Source: Nitrospirota bacterium (GTDB lineage Bacteria > Nitrospirota_A > Leptospirillia > Leptospirillales > Leptospirillaceae). From it: 5,444 bases of DNA. The notes under the pieces are model-generated. The model saw nothing but the letters and a program-made list of their open reading frames with translations, had not been told where the DNA came from and ran no database searches. The stretch covers positions 1 through 5,444 of the forward strand of contig JAKBTA010000082.1 in NCBI GenBank assembly GCA_021844645.1, written 5' to 3'. The translations under genes and the position numbers were made by a program. Below are positions 1 to 5,316 of this stretch, piece after piece (position 1 is the stretch's first letter; the number at the start of each line of letters is the position of its first letter).

Positions 1-164
1 TCGACCAGCAACAGATACCTGTCTGGGGTCTCCAGACAACGTTGCAATTGATGAGAAACATAGCCTGGCATTGACGAAATAATGGCTTGAGCCTGAACAA
101 AAGCATTCTCAAAGGCAATACTTGTTCCGGGTCGTATATTCAAAATTGCGACTTCATGTATCAT
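1..164 (-). CDS. Antibiotic biosynthesis monooxygenase (ABM)-type small protein, 5'-part only (C-terminus beyond left edge)
   Basis: The frame opens at ATG 164 and is still open at base 1, giving the first 54 residues. It starts MIHEVAILNIRPG, continues with an amphipathic helix rich in Ala and Gln, and reaches SMPGYVSHQLQRCLETPDRY followed by LLLV. This order (beta strand, helix, S-x-P-G-Y-x-x-H, strand ending in Y-L-L-L-V) is the signature of the dimeric alpha/beta-barrel ABM family, whose members are about 95-105 residues, so roughly half is visible. Family members oxidise aromatic or quinone substrates without a cofactor, or act as haem-degrading or quinol-protective enzymes; which applies here cannot be told. 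A purine-rich AAGGGAAGAGAG site sits just upstream of the ATG and supports this start. It follows a truncated EthD-type gene of the same fold class. The family call is strong; the reaction is unknown. Confidence 0.82.
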   Translation of the reverse strand, partial: MIHEVAILNIRPGTSIAFENAFVQAQAIISSMPGYVSHQLQRCLETPDRYLLLV

Positions 165-261
165 GACGCTCTCTTCCCTTTATGAATGTCTATCCTCTTA
201 GATTTTCGGGGAGGAACAATTGCTGCTCCCTTTCCAGAAAGGCGTTTTAACTTGGAAACCG

Positions 262-354
262 TTAGATGGACATCGGCATGTGCGTTTCAAGATAGTATTG
301 CATATCGAACTGGCCGCCTTCCTTATGGGGATAGAAGATGCTGACTTTGATCAT
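262..354 (-). pseudogene. Truncated EthD-family (dimeric alpha/beta-barrel) gene
   Basis: The 30-codon frame from ATG 354 begins MIKVSIFYPHKEGG, then QFDMQYYLETHMPM, the N-terminus expected of EthD-type proteins: first strand, F-D-x-x-Y-Y, then T-H-M-P. It stops at TAA (262-264) right after HMPMSI, where family members run on to about 100 residues. The start is supported by AAGGA a few bases upstream, 10 nt after the stop of the peptidase gene. The next gene starts at 164, so only about 97 nt remain, too little for a full domain. In another frame this remnant stays open (LTVSKLKRLSGKGAA onward) to a TGA overlapping the ATG at 164, and KLKRLSGKG vaguely resembles the family's next segment. I infer a frameshift plus an internal deletion of roughly 100 nt or more. 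EthD itself is linked to ether degradation; most relatives have no known role. Confidence 0.7.
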
Positions 355-364
355 TTCCGGTTCC

Positions 365-814
365 TTACGTGAAAGAAGTATTTTTCCCAGACACCTTGCG
401 ATCCTCTGTAACACGGATGGACCACCGGGGCCGCATGCGGCCGAAGTCCGTCCTGATATTGTTCCGAAGTCCTTCTTTTGAATCAAGCACAAAGGGTTGC
501 CCATTTCCCCGAACGAAGACGACCCAATGCCAGAAGGAACGGTCCTTGCCCTGATGCCATTTGATTGCTAAAAGCGCGAGATCGGGTAGGGATTCCCAGG
601 ATCGAAAAGGAACTTCTCCGGGGTCCGCGATCAGTCCGACGTGATCGAGCAGTCTACGAATATGCGATGTATCTGACCACAACGATTTGTCATCAGCAAA
701 GATGCCAAGCGCATTGGCGATCGATTTCATTTCCGGGTAGGAGCGGCCGCCGAGTGCGGCAACGGCCGCAATTCCACATCCTGTCCTTTCAAGCTGAACC
801 ACTGGACTTTTCAT
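365..814 (-). CDS. C39-like (papain-fold) cysteine peptidase domain protein, single domain
   Basis: This 149-residue protein has the order expected of C39-like peptidases. Residues 5-16 read VVQLERTGCGIA, where Q7 would form the oxyanion hole and C13 would be the nucleophile. The catalytic His is probably H96 in FWHWVVFV, and the Asp D111 in FVLDSK. There is no ABC-transporter membrane domain, no ATPase and no signal peptide, so it is a stand-alone cytoplasmic domain, unlike C39 domains that trim double-glycine bacteriocin leaders. The substrate is unknown. ATG 814 overlaps the stop of the acetyltransferase gene by four bases (ATGA), with GGAGG just upstream, so the two are probably translationally coupled. 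The conserved SYPEMKSIANALGIFADD and SDTSHIRRLL segments and the near-basic C-terminus are intact. The triad assignment is inferred from motif order alone. A few C-terminal residues after about 140 look unconserved. Confidence 0.75.
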   Translation of the reverse strand: MKSPVVQLERTGCGIAAVAALGGRSYPEMKSIANALGIFADDKSLWSDTSHIRRLLDHVGLIADPGEVPFRSWESLPDLALLAIKWHQGKDRSFWHWVVFVRGNGQPFVLDSKEGLRNNIRTDFGRMRPRWSIRVTEDRKVSGKNTSFT

Positions 815-1293
815 TCCGCCTCCACGATGGCATTCTCACTTTCGATCGGACGTTGGTAGTGCCAGGCAATTTTTCGGTAGCCTTCCTTTTCCCAAAAAGC
901 GTTTCCTCTTTCATTTGGGAGGTAGCAATTCAGTTCGCTTGCGATTGCGCCCTGCGATTTAGCAAATTCGTGCACCCATTCCATAAGCCTCTTTCCAAGC
1001 CCTCGGCCGCGATACTCCTCCAGAATGACCACGTTGTCCGGTTCGACGTGTTTGCCCACATAGTATTTCGTCAATATCCACAATCCGCAGATCCCGATCA
1101 ATCGCCCACCGTCATATAAACCGGCACATTGATACCCTTGCCCCACCATTTCGCCGAGACGCTCCCTAAGAAGAACCTCCGGAATCGTGCTATTCAGCAC
1201 ACGCAGCAAGGGGATGATCGAAAAAAGATCTTCGACTGGAATCATTTGGATTGTCATGTTGTCGTTCACGTTTTGGCTGTTCAAACTCACCAA
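811..1293 (-). CDS. GNAT-family N-acetyltransferase
   Basis: This 160-residue protein is the length of a single GNAT domain, which transfers acetyl from acetyl-CoA to an amine. Motif A is clear: a strand ending VVILEEYRG leads to R95-G-R-G98-L-G100-K, the R-x-x-G-x-G pyrophosphate-binding loop, followed by the helix KRLMEWVHEFAKSQG. Further on are N123, then NAFWEKEGYRK, the typical C-terminal N-x-x-x-F/W-x-x-x-G-Y/F segment (residues 131-141). The substrate cannot be deduced. The start is ambiguous: TTG 1293 lies 6 nt and GTG 1290 lies 9 nt downstream of a strong AAGGAGG site, and an internal ATG at 1257 would remove 12 poorly conserved residues. The gene ends in the ATGA overlap with the C39-like peptidase gene. 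It follows the DUF4336 gene with a gap of about 50 nt. Confidence 0.88.
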   Translation of the reverse strand: MVSLNSQNVNDNMTIQMIPVEDLFSIIPLLRVLNSTIPEVLLRERLGEMVGQGYQCAGLYDGGRLIGICGLWILTKYYVGKHVEPDNVVILEEYRGRGLGKRLMEWVHEFAKSQGAIASELNCYLPNERGNAFWEKEGYRKIAWHYQRPIESENAIVEAE

Positions 1294-1299
1294 TTTTTC

Positions 1300-1306
1300 C
1301 CTCCTT
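1300..1306 (-). promoter_or_regulatory. Strong Shine-Dalgarno for the GNAT gene, deciding a non-ATG start
   Basis: On the minus strand this reads AAGGAGG, a near-perfect anti-16S match. It is 6 nt from TTG 1293 and 9 nt from GTG 1290, which are adjacent codons in the same frame. Neither choice changes the domain. Confidence 0.7.
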
Positions 1307-1334
1307 CAGATTTTTGGCCGGACCATCCTTTCCT

Positions 1335-2015
1335 CTATTTCTTCTCATGCCCATCGAAAAGCTTCGCGAAAAACCTGGCGTCCGTTCTCAGGAACAATCT
1401 CCCCGTGCGCCGGAATGATCCTCGTGAACGGCCATTTGAGAACCTTTTTATCGAGGCGCGAAGTTCCTGGCGGCAACCCATCGTCCAGAAGCGGATATCC
1501 CGGGTAGGAGCAAAACGGTTGGAGACGCCAAGAGCCCGACCCACAAGCTGTGTCATCAGGGTCCGATCGGACAGACAGAAACAGAGGTCGGCAAGAAGAA
1601 GCGACTGGCTCTCCCGGTGAAAGAACACCGTCTCGCTGTGGAATGGACCGGCCCGAAAATCGTGATGCTCGATTTCTGCCCCCCAAGGGGGAACCATTTG
1701 CTCCGAAAGGATGAAGGTTTTGGCGCGTGATGAAAATCGGGAAAAAATCGGCCGGATCGCATGAAGCTCCGACGAGGGGAAGGCCCTGATCGCCCCGTCG
1801 AGAAATAAATCGTGAAATCTTGCCGGAGCCATTATATAGCCGACACTTCCCAAAGATTCGAGACACTGTTTCCGATCGTCTGTCATCTCTCCGGGAGAAT
1901 GAAGGAACAGGTTTCCATCCGTCAGACGGATCACAGTCATACGCCGGCCAAGGACTCCGATAAACTCAAACGGATATTCCTCTATCCAGATGTGCTCTCC
2001 GATGGACTGAAGCAT
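1335..2015 (-). CDS. DUF4336 (metallo-beta-lactamase-like) protein, frameshifted near the C-terminus
   Basis: The frame from ATG 2015 matches DUF4336 proteins: LTDGNLFLHSP (31-41), VGYIMAPARFHDLFLDG (58-74), FPSSELHAIRP (79-89), HSETVFFHRESQSLLLADL (126-144) and the LGVSNRFAPTRDIR stretch. These proteins are thought to have a metallo-hydrolase-like fold, with no established substrate. After residue 190 the frame turns into basic low-information sequence and stops at 1335. The expected ending, KVLKWPFTRIIPAHGEIV then NGRQVFREAFRWA, is present in the neighbouring frame and stops at 1345. The switch falls in a run of five A on the minus strand (T at 1445-1449); one more A would restore ATA AAA AAG and a 223-residue protein with its C-terminal A-H-G motif. 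As read, the protein lacks that histidine and is probably non-functional unless slippage occurs or the base is a sequencing error. An AGGGGG site precedes the ATG. Confidence 0.8.
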   Translation of the reverse strand: MLQSIGEHIWIEEYPFEFIGVLGRRMTVIRLTDGNLFLHSPGEMTDDRKQCLESLGSVGYIMAPARFHDLFLDGAIRAFPSSELHAIRPIFSRFSSRAKTFILSEQMVPPWGAEIEHHDFRAGPFHSETVFFHRESQSLLLADLCFCLSDRTLMTQLVGRALGVSNRFAPTRDIRFWTMGCRQELRASIKRFSNGRSRGSFRRTGRLFLRTDARFFAKLFDGHEKK

Positions 2016-2057
2016 CGGGCCCCCTGATCCCCTGCGGGTTTCGAGCGAGTTCCCCCG

Positions 2058-2465
2058 TTATTCCTGAAGGAAGCCTCCCGGTCGCCCCATCAAACCTTCA
2101 GTGGGCCCTTTTGCGAAGGTTCCCTGATGAAAAACCATTTGCCATCGATCATCGATCCGTTTCCAGATTGAGCTGCGAAGAGAGTGAACCTGGGGGTCCT
2201 CTGGAGCTTCCTGCCGAATGGTCCGGTATGTGACCAATAGAACCTCTCCAGCCAGTGGCCGCATCGTGAAGTCCATCACCTCATAATGGACTTCAGGTTC
2301 TGAAAGCAATGCCTAAAGGACTTGTTTCTTGTCATATATCCTCCCTGAGAGTCCGATTTCCAGAAAACCTTCTGCCAGCAACGCCTCCATTCTTTCCAGG
2401 GAAGAGCGAACTTCCGGGCATAGCAACTCTTCCTCCAATCGTCTGATATGCTGTTCGAGCGACAA
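2058..2465 (-). pseudogene. DUF4440 (NTF2-fold) protein interrupted by an in-frame TAG
   Basis: Both halves lie in one frame. From TTG 2465 the protein reads SLEQHIRRLEEELL, PEVRSSLERMEALLAEGF, LEIGLSGRIYDKKQVL (residue 50), then meets TAG at 2313-2315, then continues ALLSEPEVHYEVMDF, VLLVTYRTIRQ, HSLRSSIWKRIDDRWQMVFHQG to a stop at 2058. Read through, it is 135 codons and matches DUF4440 from the first helix to the closing W-R/Q-M-V-F-H-Q-G strand. The stop is one transition away from CAG (Gln), a plausible residue there. TTG 2465 is preferred because AAGGGA lies 7 nt upstream (2473-2478); the frame extends further up to another TTG at 2564 but has no ribosome site and no family similarity there. 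DUF4440 domains are small ligand-binding or enzyme-like folds of largely unknown role. This is a nonsense pseudogene, a base error, or less likely a suppressed amber. Confidence 0.75.
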
Positions 2466-2472
2466 TAGATAG

Positions 2473-2481
2473 TCCCTTCCC
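2473..2481 (-). promoter_or_regulatory. Shine-Dalgarno selecting TTG 2465 of the DUF4440 gene
   Basis: The minus strand reads GGGAAGGGA, with AAGGGA placed 7 nt before TTG 2465. It favours a start that coincides with the beginning of family-like sequence. Confidence 0.5.
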
Positions 2482-2533
2482 AAGGATTCCCTGCCAAATT
2501 GTAAACAAAACTCACACCAATGGAGGCCAGAAG

Positions 2534-2564
2534 ATTTTAAAAATGAGGAGAAAGAAGTTGCCAA
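2534..2564 (-). promoter_or_regulatory. Candidate sigma70-type promoter upstream of the DUF4440 gene
   Basis: In the longest non-coding gap (2466-2639) the minus strand has TTGGCA at 2564-2559 and TAAAAT at 2539-2534, each 5 of 6 to consensus, but with a 19-base spacer, longer than the ideal 17. It would start transcripts about 60 nt before TTG 2465. I see no convincing terminator in the same gap. Chance occurrence in AT-rich DNA is quite possible. Confidence 0.27.
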
Positions 2565-2590
2565 GAACCAACAAAGCCGGATTCCTTATT

Positions 2591-2605
2591 CCCGGATGAT
2601 CATCC
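2591..2605. repeat. Partial copy of the 4143-4160 palindrome in an intergenic gap
   Basis: CCCGGATGATCATCC here is identical to 15 bases of the 18-base perfect palindrome at 4143-4160. Its inner 12 bases GGATGATCATCC (2593-2604) are themselves a perfect palindrome. It lies 35-49 bases downstream of the SnoaL-like gene's stop and upstream of the DUF4440 promoter candidate, a position compatible with an operator, but with only one non-coding copy this is speculative. Confidence 0.4.
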
Positions 2606-2639
2606 AACCCCAGCGATAAAAAGCAACGGCAATAGGAAA

Positions 2640-3002
2640 TCATTCCACAGAATAATGAGCGTAGGCTTTTGATACCTTATGATCGGGACCGAAATAAAAA
2701 ACCTCCGCAGCCAGATGGCCTCCTGCACTCTTGTAGTAAAGGGTGATGCTCTCAACACCGATCAATGTTGTAACAAGTTCGAACCTGAGGTCAGGGACAA
2801 GCTCAAGAGCCCTTGCCCAATAACTTCCGACCGCCTTCTTGCCCTTGAGTGTTCCGGATGGCTCCCCTGCAATCTGGATAATTTTAGGGGAAGACATTTC
2901 GAACTGATCCGAATAATGGGAAAGAATGCGATCCAGATCGTGGCTGTTCCATGACTCAAACCAGTCCCTTGCGAACTCCTCCGCAAAATCCTTCTCGATC
3001 AT
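2640..3002 (-). CDS. SnoaL-like / nuclear transport factor 2 (NTF2) family protein
   Basis: The 120-residue protein is intact and of normal single-domain length. The N-terminal helix FARDWFESWNSHDLDRILSHY (residues 10-30) has the W-N-S-H-D-x-D pattern typical of SnoaL-like proteins; then DQFEMSSPKI, the GTLKGKKAVGSYWARALE segment (50-67), PDLRFELV and SITLYYKSAGG, with the closing AEVFYFGPDHKVSKAYAHYS. This cone-shaped alpha+beta fold holds small hydrophobic ligands; members include polyketide cyclases and isomerases, but most are uncharacterised. There is no signal peptide, so it should be cytoplasmic. ATG 3002 has GGAG 7 nt upstream. It sits between the broken DJ-1/PfpI gene (69-nt gap) and the DUF4440 gene (174-nt gap), and is one of three NTF2-fold genes here. 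Confidence 0.88.
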   Translation of the reverse strand: MIEKDFAEEFARDWFESWNSHDLDRILSHYSDQFEMSSPKIIQIAGEPSGTLKGKKAVGSYWARALELVPDLRFELVTTLIGVESITLYYKSAGGHLAAEVFYFGPDHKVSKAYAHYSVE

Positions 3003-3071
3003 TGCCGATCTCCGATCATCAGGTTTAAAGACAGCAAATTCCGGGATCCATTAACTCGGGTACCCCAAAAC

Positions 3072-3723
3072 TCAAGTCCCCATGTAAAACCGGCTCGTCC
3101 TTTTCAGCCGTTCGACAAGAAAAGACGGGGCTTTTTCTGAACTCCCGGACTCAATATGGAGGGGCAGGATCGTATTCGATGGCAAGCTGAATAAGCTGGG
3201 CAGCCTCCGGTCCTGCAATTTTCCCGGCCAAGTCCAGTGCCAGATCGATCCCTGCCGATACACCGCTCCAGTGACGAATTTTCCATCCCAGACAACCCGT
3301 TCCGGATTAGGAATGGCGCCGTACTTCACAAGTTCCTCCCTGGCCAGCCAATGGGTCGTGGCATAGCGTCCCTGCAGAAGCCCGGCAGCGGCCAAAAGGA
3401 GGGCTCCGGTACACACTGCTGCCACAAATCGGGAATGCGATGCCTGATTCCTCAAGAAAGTCATCAATCCGGGATGGCTCATCATATCCATTTGCCCGAG
3501 GCCGCCCGTCACGACAAAAGTATCAATAGAAGGGCAGTCAAGAAACCCGACATCCGCTTCGACGGCAATCCCCTTCTCGGAAAGAACCTTTCCAGCCTTT
3601 TCGGAGACAAGATAACACCTGGCATCGAGACGGGGGAAAGGACCTCATGGGGTCCCACGAGATTCAGTGCGTTGAAGCCAGGTATATCACGAATCCAATA
3701 TCCATTTTTCCAGGTCTTTCCAC
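3072..3723 (-). pseudogene. DJ-1/PfpI-family (class I glutamine amidotransferase-like) gene with four single-base indels
   Basis: Joining three reading frames gives about 217 residues with a complete DJ-1/PfpI pattern: MDIGFVIY, then GFNALNLVGPHEVLS, then DARCYLVSEKAGKVLSEKG, DTFVVTGGLGQMD, the nucleophile elbow AAVCTGALLLAAAGLLQGR with its Cys, ATTHWLAREELVKYGA, GVSAGIDLALDLAGKIAG, LIQLAIEYDPAPPY and ESGSSEKAPSFLVERLKR. The shifts are at about 3681-3682 (one C missing), 3632-3636 (one C missing from a C run), 3263-3266 (one base missing) and 3153-3154 (one T extra, creating TGA). The start is GTG 3723, with AGGAGG 5 nt upstream; ATG 3705 is a weaker option. Relatives include isonitrile hydratases, glyoxalase/deglycase-like enzymes and proteases; the specific role is unknown. 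As written no functional product is made. Confidence 0.85.
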
Positions 3724-3728
3724 GATGT

Positions 3729-3734
3729 CCTCCT
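3729..3734 (-). promoter_or_regulatory. Shine-Dalgarno selecting GTG 3723 of the DJ-1/PfpI gene
   Basis: The minus strand reads AGGAGG, 5 nt before GTG 3723. ATG 3705, six codons later, has only a weak GGAAA nearby, so GTG is the better start. Confidence 0.6.
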
Positions 3735-3775
3735 GACATAGGACAAAGGAACCTCGCATAGCGATCAGCGGGTCT

Positions 3776-4099
3776 TCACCCCATCGCAGACCACGAAACA
3801 GCGACAACCCGGTCATCGAGAACGCGCCCTTTATGGTCGGTATTCGCGGGAACGAGGAATATTTCTCCTGCACTGATCGATCGGGTTTCATCTCCGACCG
3901 TCATCTCCATTTTGCCTTCAAGGATCAGGGTCACAACATCTTCCGGATGGCGATGGTTGGGAATCAGGGCTCCGGGATCAAAGACCATCCGTCTCACCTG
4001 ATGGCTTCCCAGGAACTGGGATTGGACCCGAACCCCTTTCTCGACCTCCTCGGCTTCTTCTGGTCGGAAAGAGCGAAAAAACGAATTGCCTTCCATCAT
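3776..4099 (-). CDS. Small single-domain cupin protein
   Basis: The 107-residue protein has both conserved cupin motifs. Motif 1 is PNHRHPEDVVTLILEGKMEM (48-67), with H49 and H51 as likely metal ligands; motif 2 is AGEIFLVPANTDHKG (77-91), with H89. The G-x-x-x-x-V-P-x-x-x-x-H spacing is standard. A histidine or glutamine often found a few residues after H51 is not obvious, so the metal site may be three-coordinate. Single cupins of this size act as dioxygenases, isomerases or sensory folds; the substrate is unknown. The first two codons are both ATG: GAGGG is 3 nt from ATG 4099 and 6 nt from ATG 4096, so 4096 may be the real start. It follows the DUF1348 gene by 21 nt and precedes the broken DJ-1/PfpI gene by 52 nt, consistent with one transcript. 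Confidence 0.9.
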   Translation of the reverse strand: MMEGNSFFRSFRPEEAEEVEKGVRVQSQFLGSHQVRRMVFDPGALIPNHRHPEDVVTLILEGKMEMTVGDETRSISAGEIFLVPANTDHKGRVLDDRVVAVSWSAMG

Positions 4100-4120
4100 T
4101 GTCCCTCAGGTGTTTACGAT

Positions 4121-4600
4121 TTAAAGTCCAAGATCGCTGAGTCCCGGATGATCATCCGGGCGTCGGCCTTGAGGCCAGTGGAATTTTCGGTCCTCTTCCC
4201 GGATGGGAAGATCATTGATGGATGCCAGTCGCCGAGACATCAGGCCGTTCGGGGCGAACTCCCAGTTCTCGTTTCCGTAGGAACGAAACCAGCATCCCGA
4301 ATCGTTGTGCCATTCGTAGGCAAATCGTACTGCGATACGCGATCCTTCAAAAGTCCAAAGTTCCTTGATCAAGCGATATTCAAGCTCTCTATTCCACTTT
4401 CGGGTCAAGAACCTGATGATCTCTTCTCGCCCAACCAGAAACTCGGCGCGATTTCTCCATTGGCTATCGAGCGTATAAGCAAGGGCCACCTTCTCAGGAA
4501 TTCTTGCGTTCCATCCATCTTCCGCCATTCGGACCTTCTGGAGAGCTGTTTCCTTCGTAAAGAGAGGAAAGGGTGCTCTTGCTTCATCATGAATGATCAT
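4121..4600 (-). CDS. DUF1348 family (NTF2-like fold) protein
   Basis: The 159-residue protein matches DUF1348 along its whole length and looks strongly conserved. Diagnostic segments are [20 protein letters not shown] (12-31), [20 protein letters not shown] (33-52), [19 protein letters not shown] (64-82), [12 protein letters not shown] (89-100), [12 protein letters not shown] (104-115) and the C-terminus [18 protein letters not shown] then [14 protein letters not shown]. The family adopts the SnoaL/NTF2 fold with a deep pocket; its biochemical function is not established to my knowledge. ATG 4600 has AAAGGGA 5 nt upstream. It lies 38 nt after the flavin-binding protein gene and 21 nt before the cupin gene; DUF1348 genes are commonly seen among small accessory detoxification-type genes. 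No lesion is seen. Confidence 0.92.
   Translation of the reverse strand: MIIHDEARAPFPLFTKETALQKVRMAEDGWNARIPEKVALAYTLDSQWRNRAEFLVGREEIIRFLTRKWNRELEYRLIKELWTFEGSRIAVRFAYEWHNDSGCWFRSYGNENWEFAPNGLMSRRLASINDLPIREEDRKFHWPQGRRPDDHPGLSDLGL
4143..4160. repeat. 18-bp perfect palindrome inside the DUF1348 gene
   Basis: The sequence CCCGGATGATCATCCGGG equals its own reverse complement over all 18 bases. It encodes the conserved C-terminal P-D-D-H-P-G of the DUF1348 protein, so protein conservation may explain it. Fifteen of the bases recur at 2591-2605 in non-coding DNA. Confidence 0.6.
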
Positions 4601-4638
4601 TGGAATCCCTTTCTGGTCATAACAAGACCCGCTTCTTT

Positions 4639-5316
4639 TCAGAGAACTTTTGAACGCTCCTTCAGTTTCCGGATATACAGAGCAGACCGTTCAGGCATAT
4701 TGCCATCTGGGTTATCTGGAACAGGCATTCCCGGAACGAAGGCAAGCGGCACCACTCCCGCCCAAAAGGGAAGTGCCAAGTCTTCCTCGGCATCTTCAGG
4801 GGGGCCGGACCGGATCTTCGCCGAAGCTTCATGAATGGGGAGGGAAATAATGGCCGTCCGACGAATCTCAGAGTCATCCGGTGGTCGACAGTCGGCCGTT
4901 CGTCCCGGCAGAATATGCTCCACAAGAGCCCCCATGGCAAGGAGCTTTTCCTCATTCTCCTTAACAAGAGAGCAGGGGCCCACAATCATCACAGAACGGT
5001 AGTTCATGGAATGATGGAGAGCCGAGCGAGCCAGAACCAGTCCGTCAAGAAGCGTCACCGTGACGCAGATCTCCTGACAGGTCCGCGCCTCATCGGCAAG
5101 CCGGCTGGCATGGGAACCATGCAGATACAGCATATCTCCGATCCGGGCATAAGCCATCGGAATCACAAATGGCGCTTTTTCCCTCACAAATCCCACATGG
5201 CACAGGAACGCTTCATCCAGAATTGCGTAAATGGCATCCCGGTCGTAGGTTCCTCTCTGAGGCTTCCGTTTAAAAGTGGTCCTGCTGGATGGTGCAAAAT
5301 GATTCAGATCGGTCAT
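4639..5316 (-). CDS. Pyridoxamine 5'-phosphate oxidase-like flavin-nucleotide-binding protein
   Basis: The 225-residue protein matches the FMN-binding split-barrel family that includes Nim-type nitroimidazole reductases. Visible landmarks are [20 protein letters not shown] (21-40), [20 protein letters not shown] (41-60), [16 protein letters not shown] (61-76), where H66-G-S-x-A-S-R is the flavin phosphate-binding region, [20 protein letters not shown] (91-110), and the C-terminal [13 protein letters not shown] (181-193). Family members bind FMN (or haem or F420 in relatives) and may reduce small electrophiles; the actual reaction is not predictable here. It is probably cytoplasmic, with no signal peptide. 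ATG 5316 has an AGGAGAAGG site immediately upstream and overlaps the previous stop by ATGA, so translation is likely coupled. The DUF1348 gene follows after 38 nt. Confidence 0.92.
   Translation of the reverse strand: MTDLNHFAPSSRTTFKRKPQRGTYDRDAIYAILDEAFLCHVGFVREKAPFVIPMAYARIGDMLYLHGSHASRLADEARTCQEICVTVTLLDGLVLARSALHHSMNYRSVMIVGPCSLVKENEEKLLAMGALVEHILPGRTADCRPPDDSEIRRTAIISLPIHEASAKIRSGPPEDAEEDLALPFWAGVVPLAFVPGMPVPDNPDGNMPERSALYIRKLKERSKVL

Noticed and set aside
229..242. CCTTTC-CA-GAAAGG inverted repeat as a terminator
   Set aside because: The loop is only two bases, the stem is A/T-rich in the middle, and no T run follows in the direction of transcription of the minus-strand genes.
355..504. 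N-terminal extension of the EthD frame up to 504
   Set aside because: The first 50 codons overlap the C39-like gene in another frame and are not EthD-like; similarity and the AAGGA site begin at ATG 354.
565..1119. 184-codon plus-strand open frame
   Set aside because: It runs antisense across the C39-like and GNAT genes, both with clear motifs and ribosome sites; the plus translation has no family resemblance.
1129..1620. 163-codon plus-strand open frame
   Set aside because: It is antisense to the GNAT start and the DUF4336 C-terminus, is Arg/Ser-rich without a domain, and is explained by the opposite strand.
2276..2515. 79-codon minus frame overlapping the DUF4440 gene
   Set aside because: It is a shifted frame of the DUF4440 coding region; the family motifs lie in the other frame on both sides of the TAG.
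3044..3064. GGATCC and GGTACC close together, resembling a cloning polylinker
   Set aside because: The intervening bases do not match a common polylinker and no vector sequence flanks them; two six-base sites this close can occur by chance.
3833..4834. 333-codon plus-strand open frame
   Set aside because: It lies antisense to the strongly conserved cupin, DUF1348 and PNPOx-like genes, has no recognisable domain, and its translation is Ser/Arg/Pro-rich as expected of a shadow frame.
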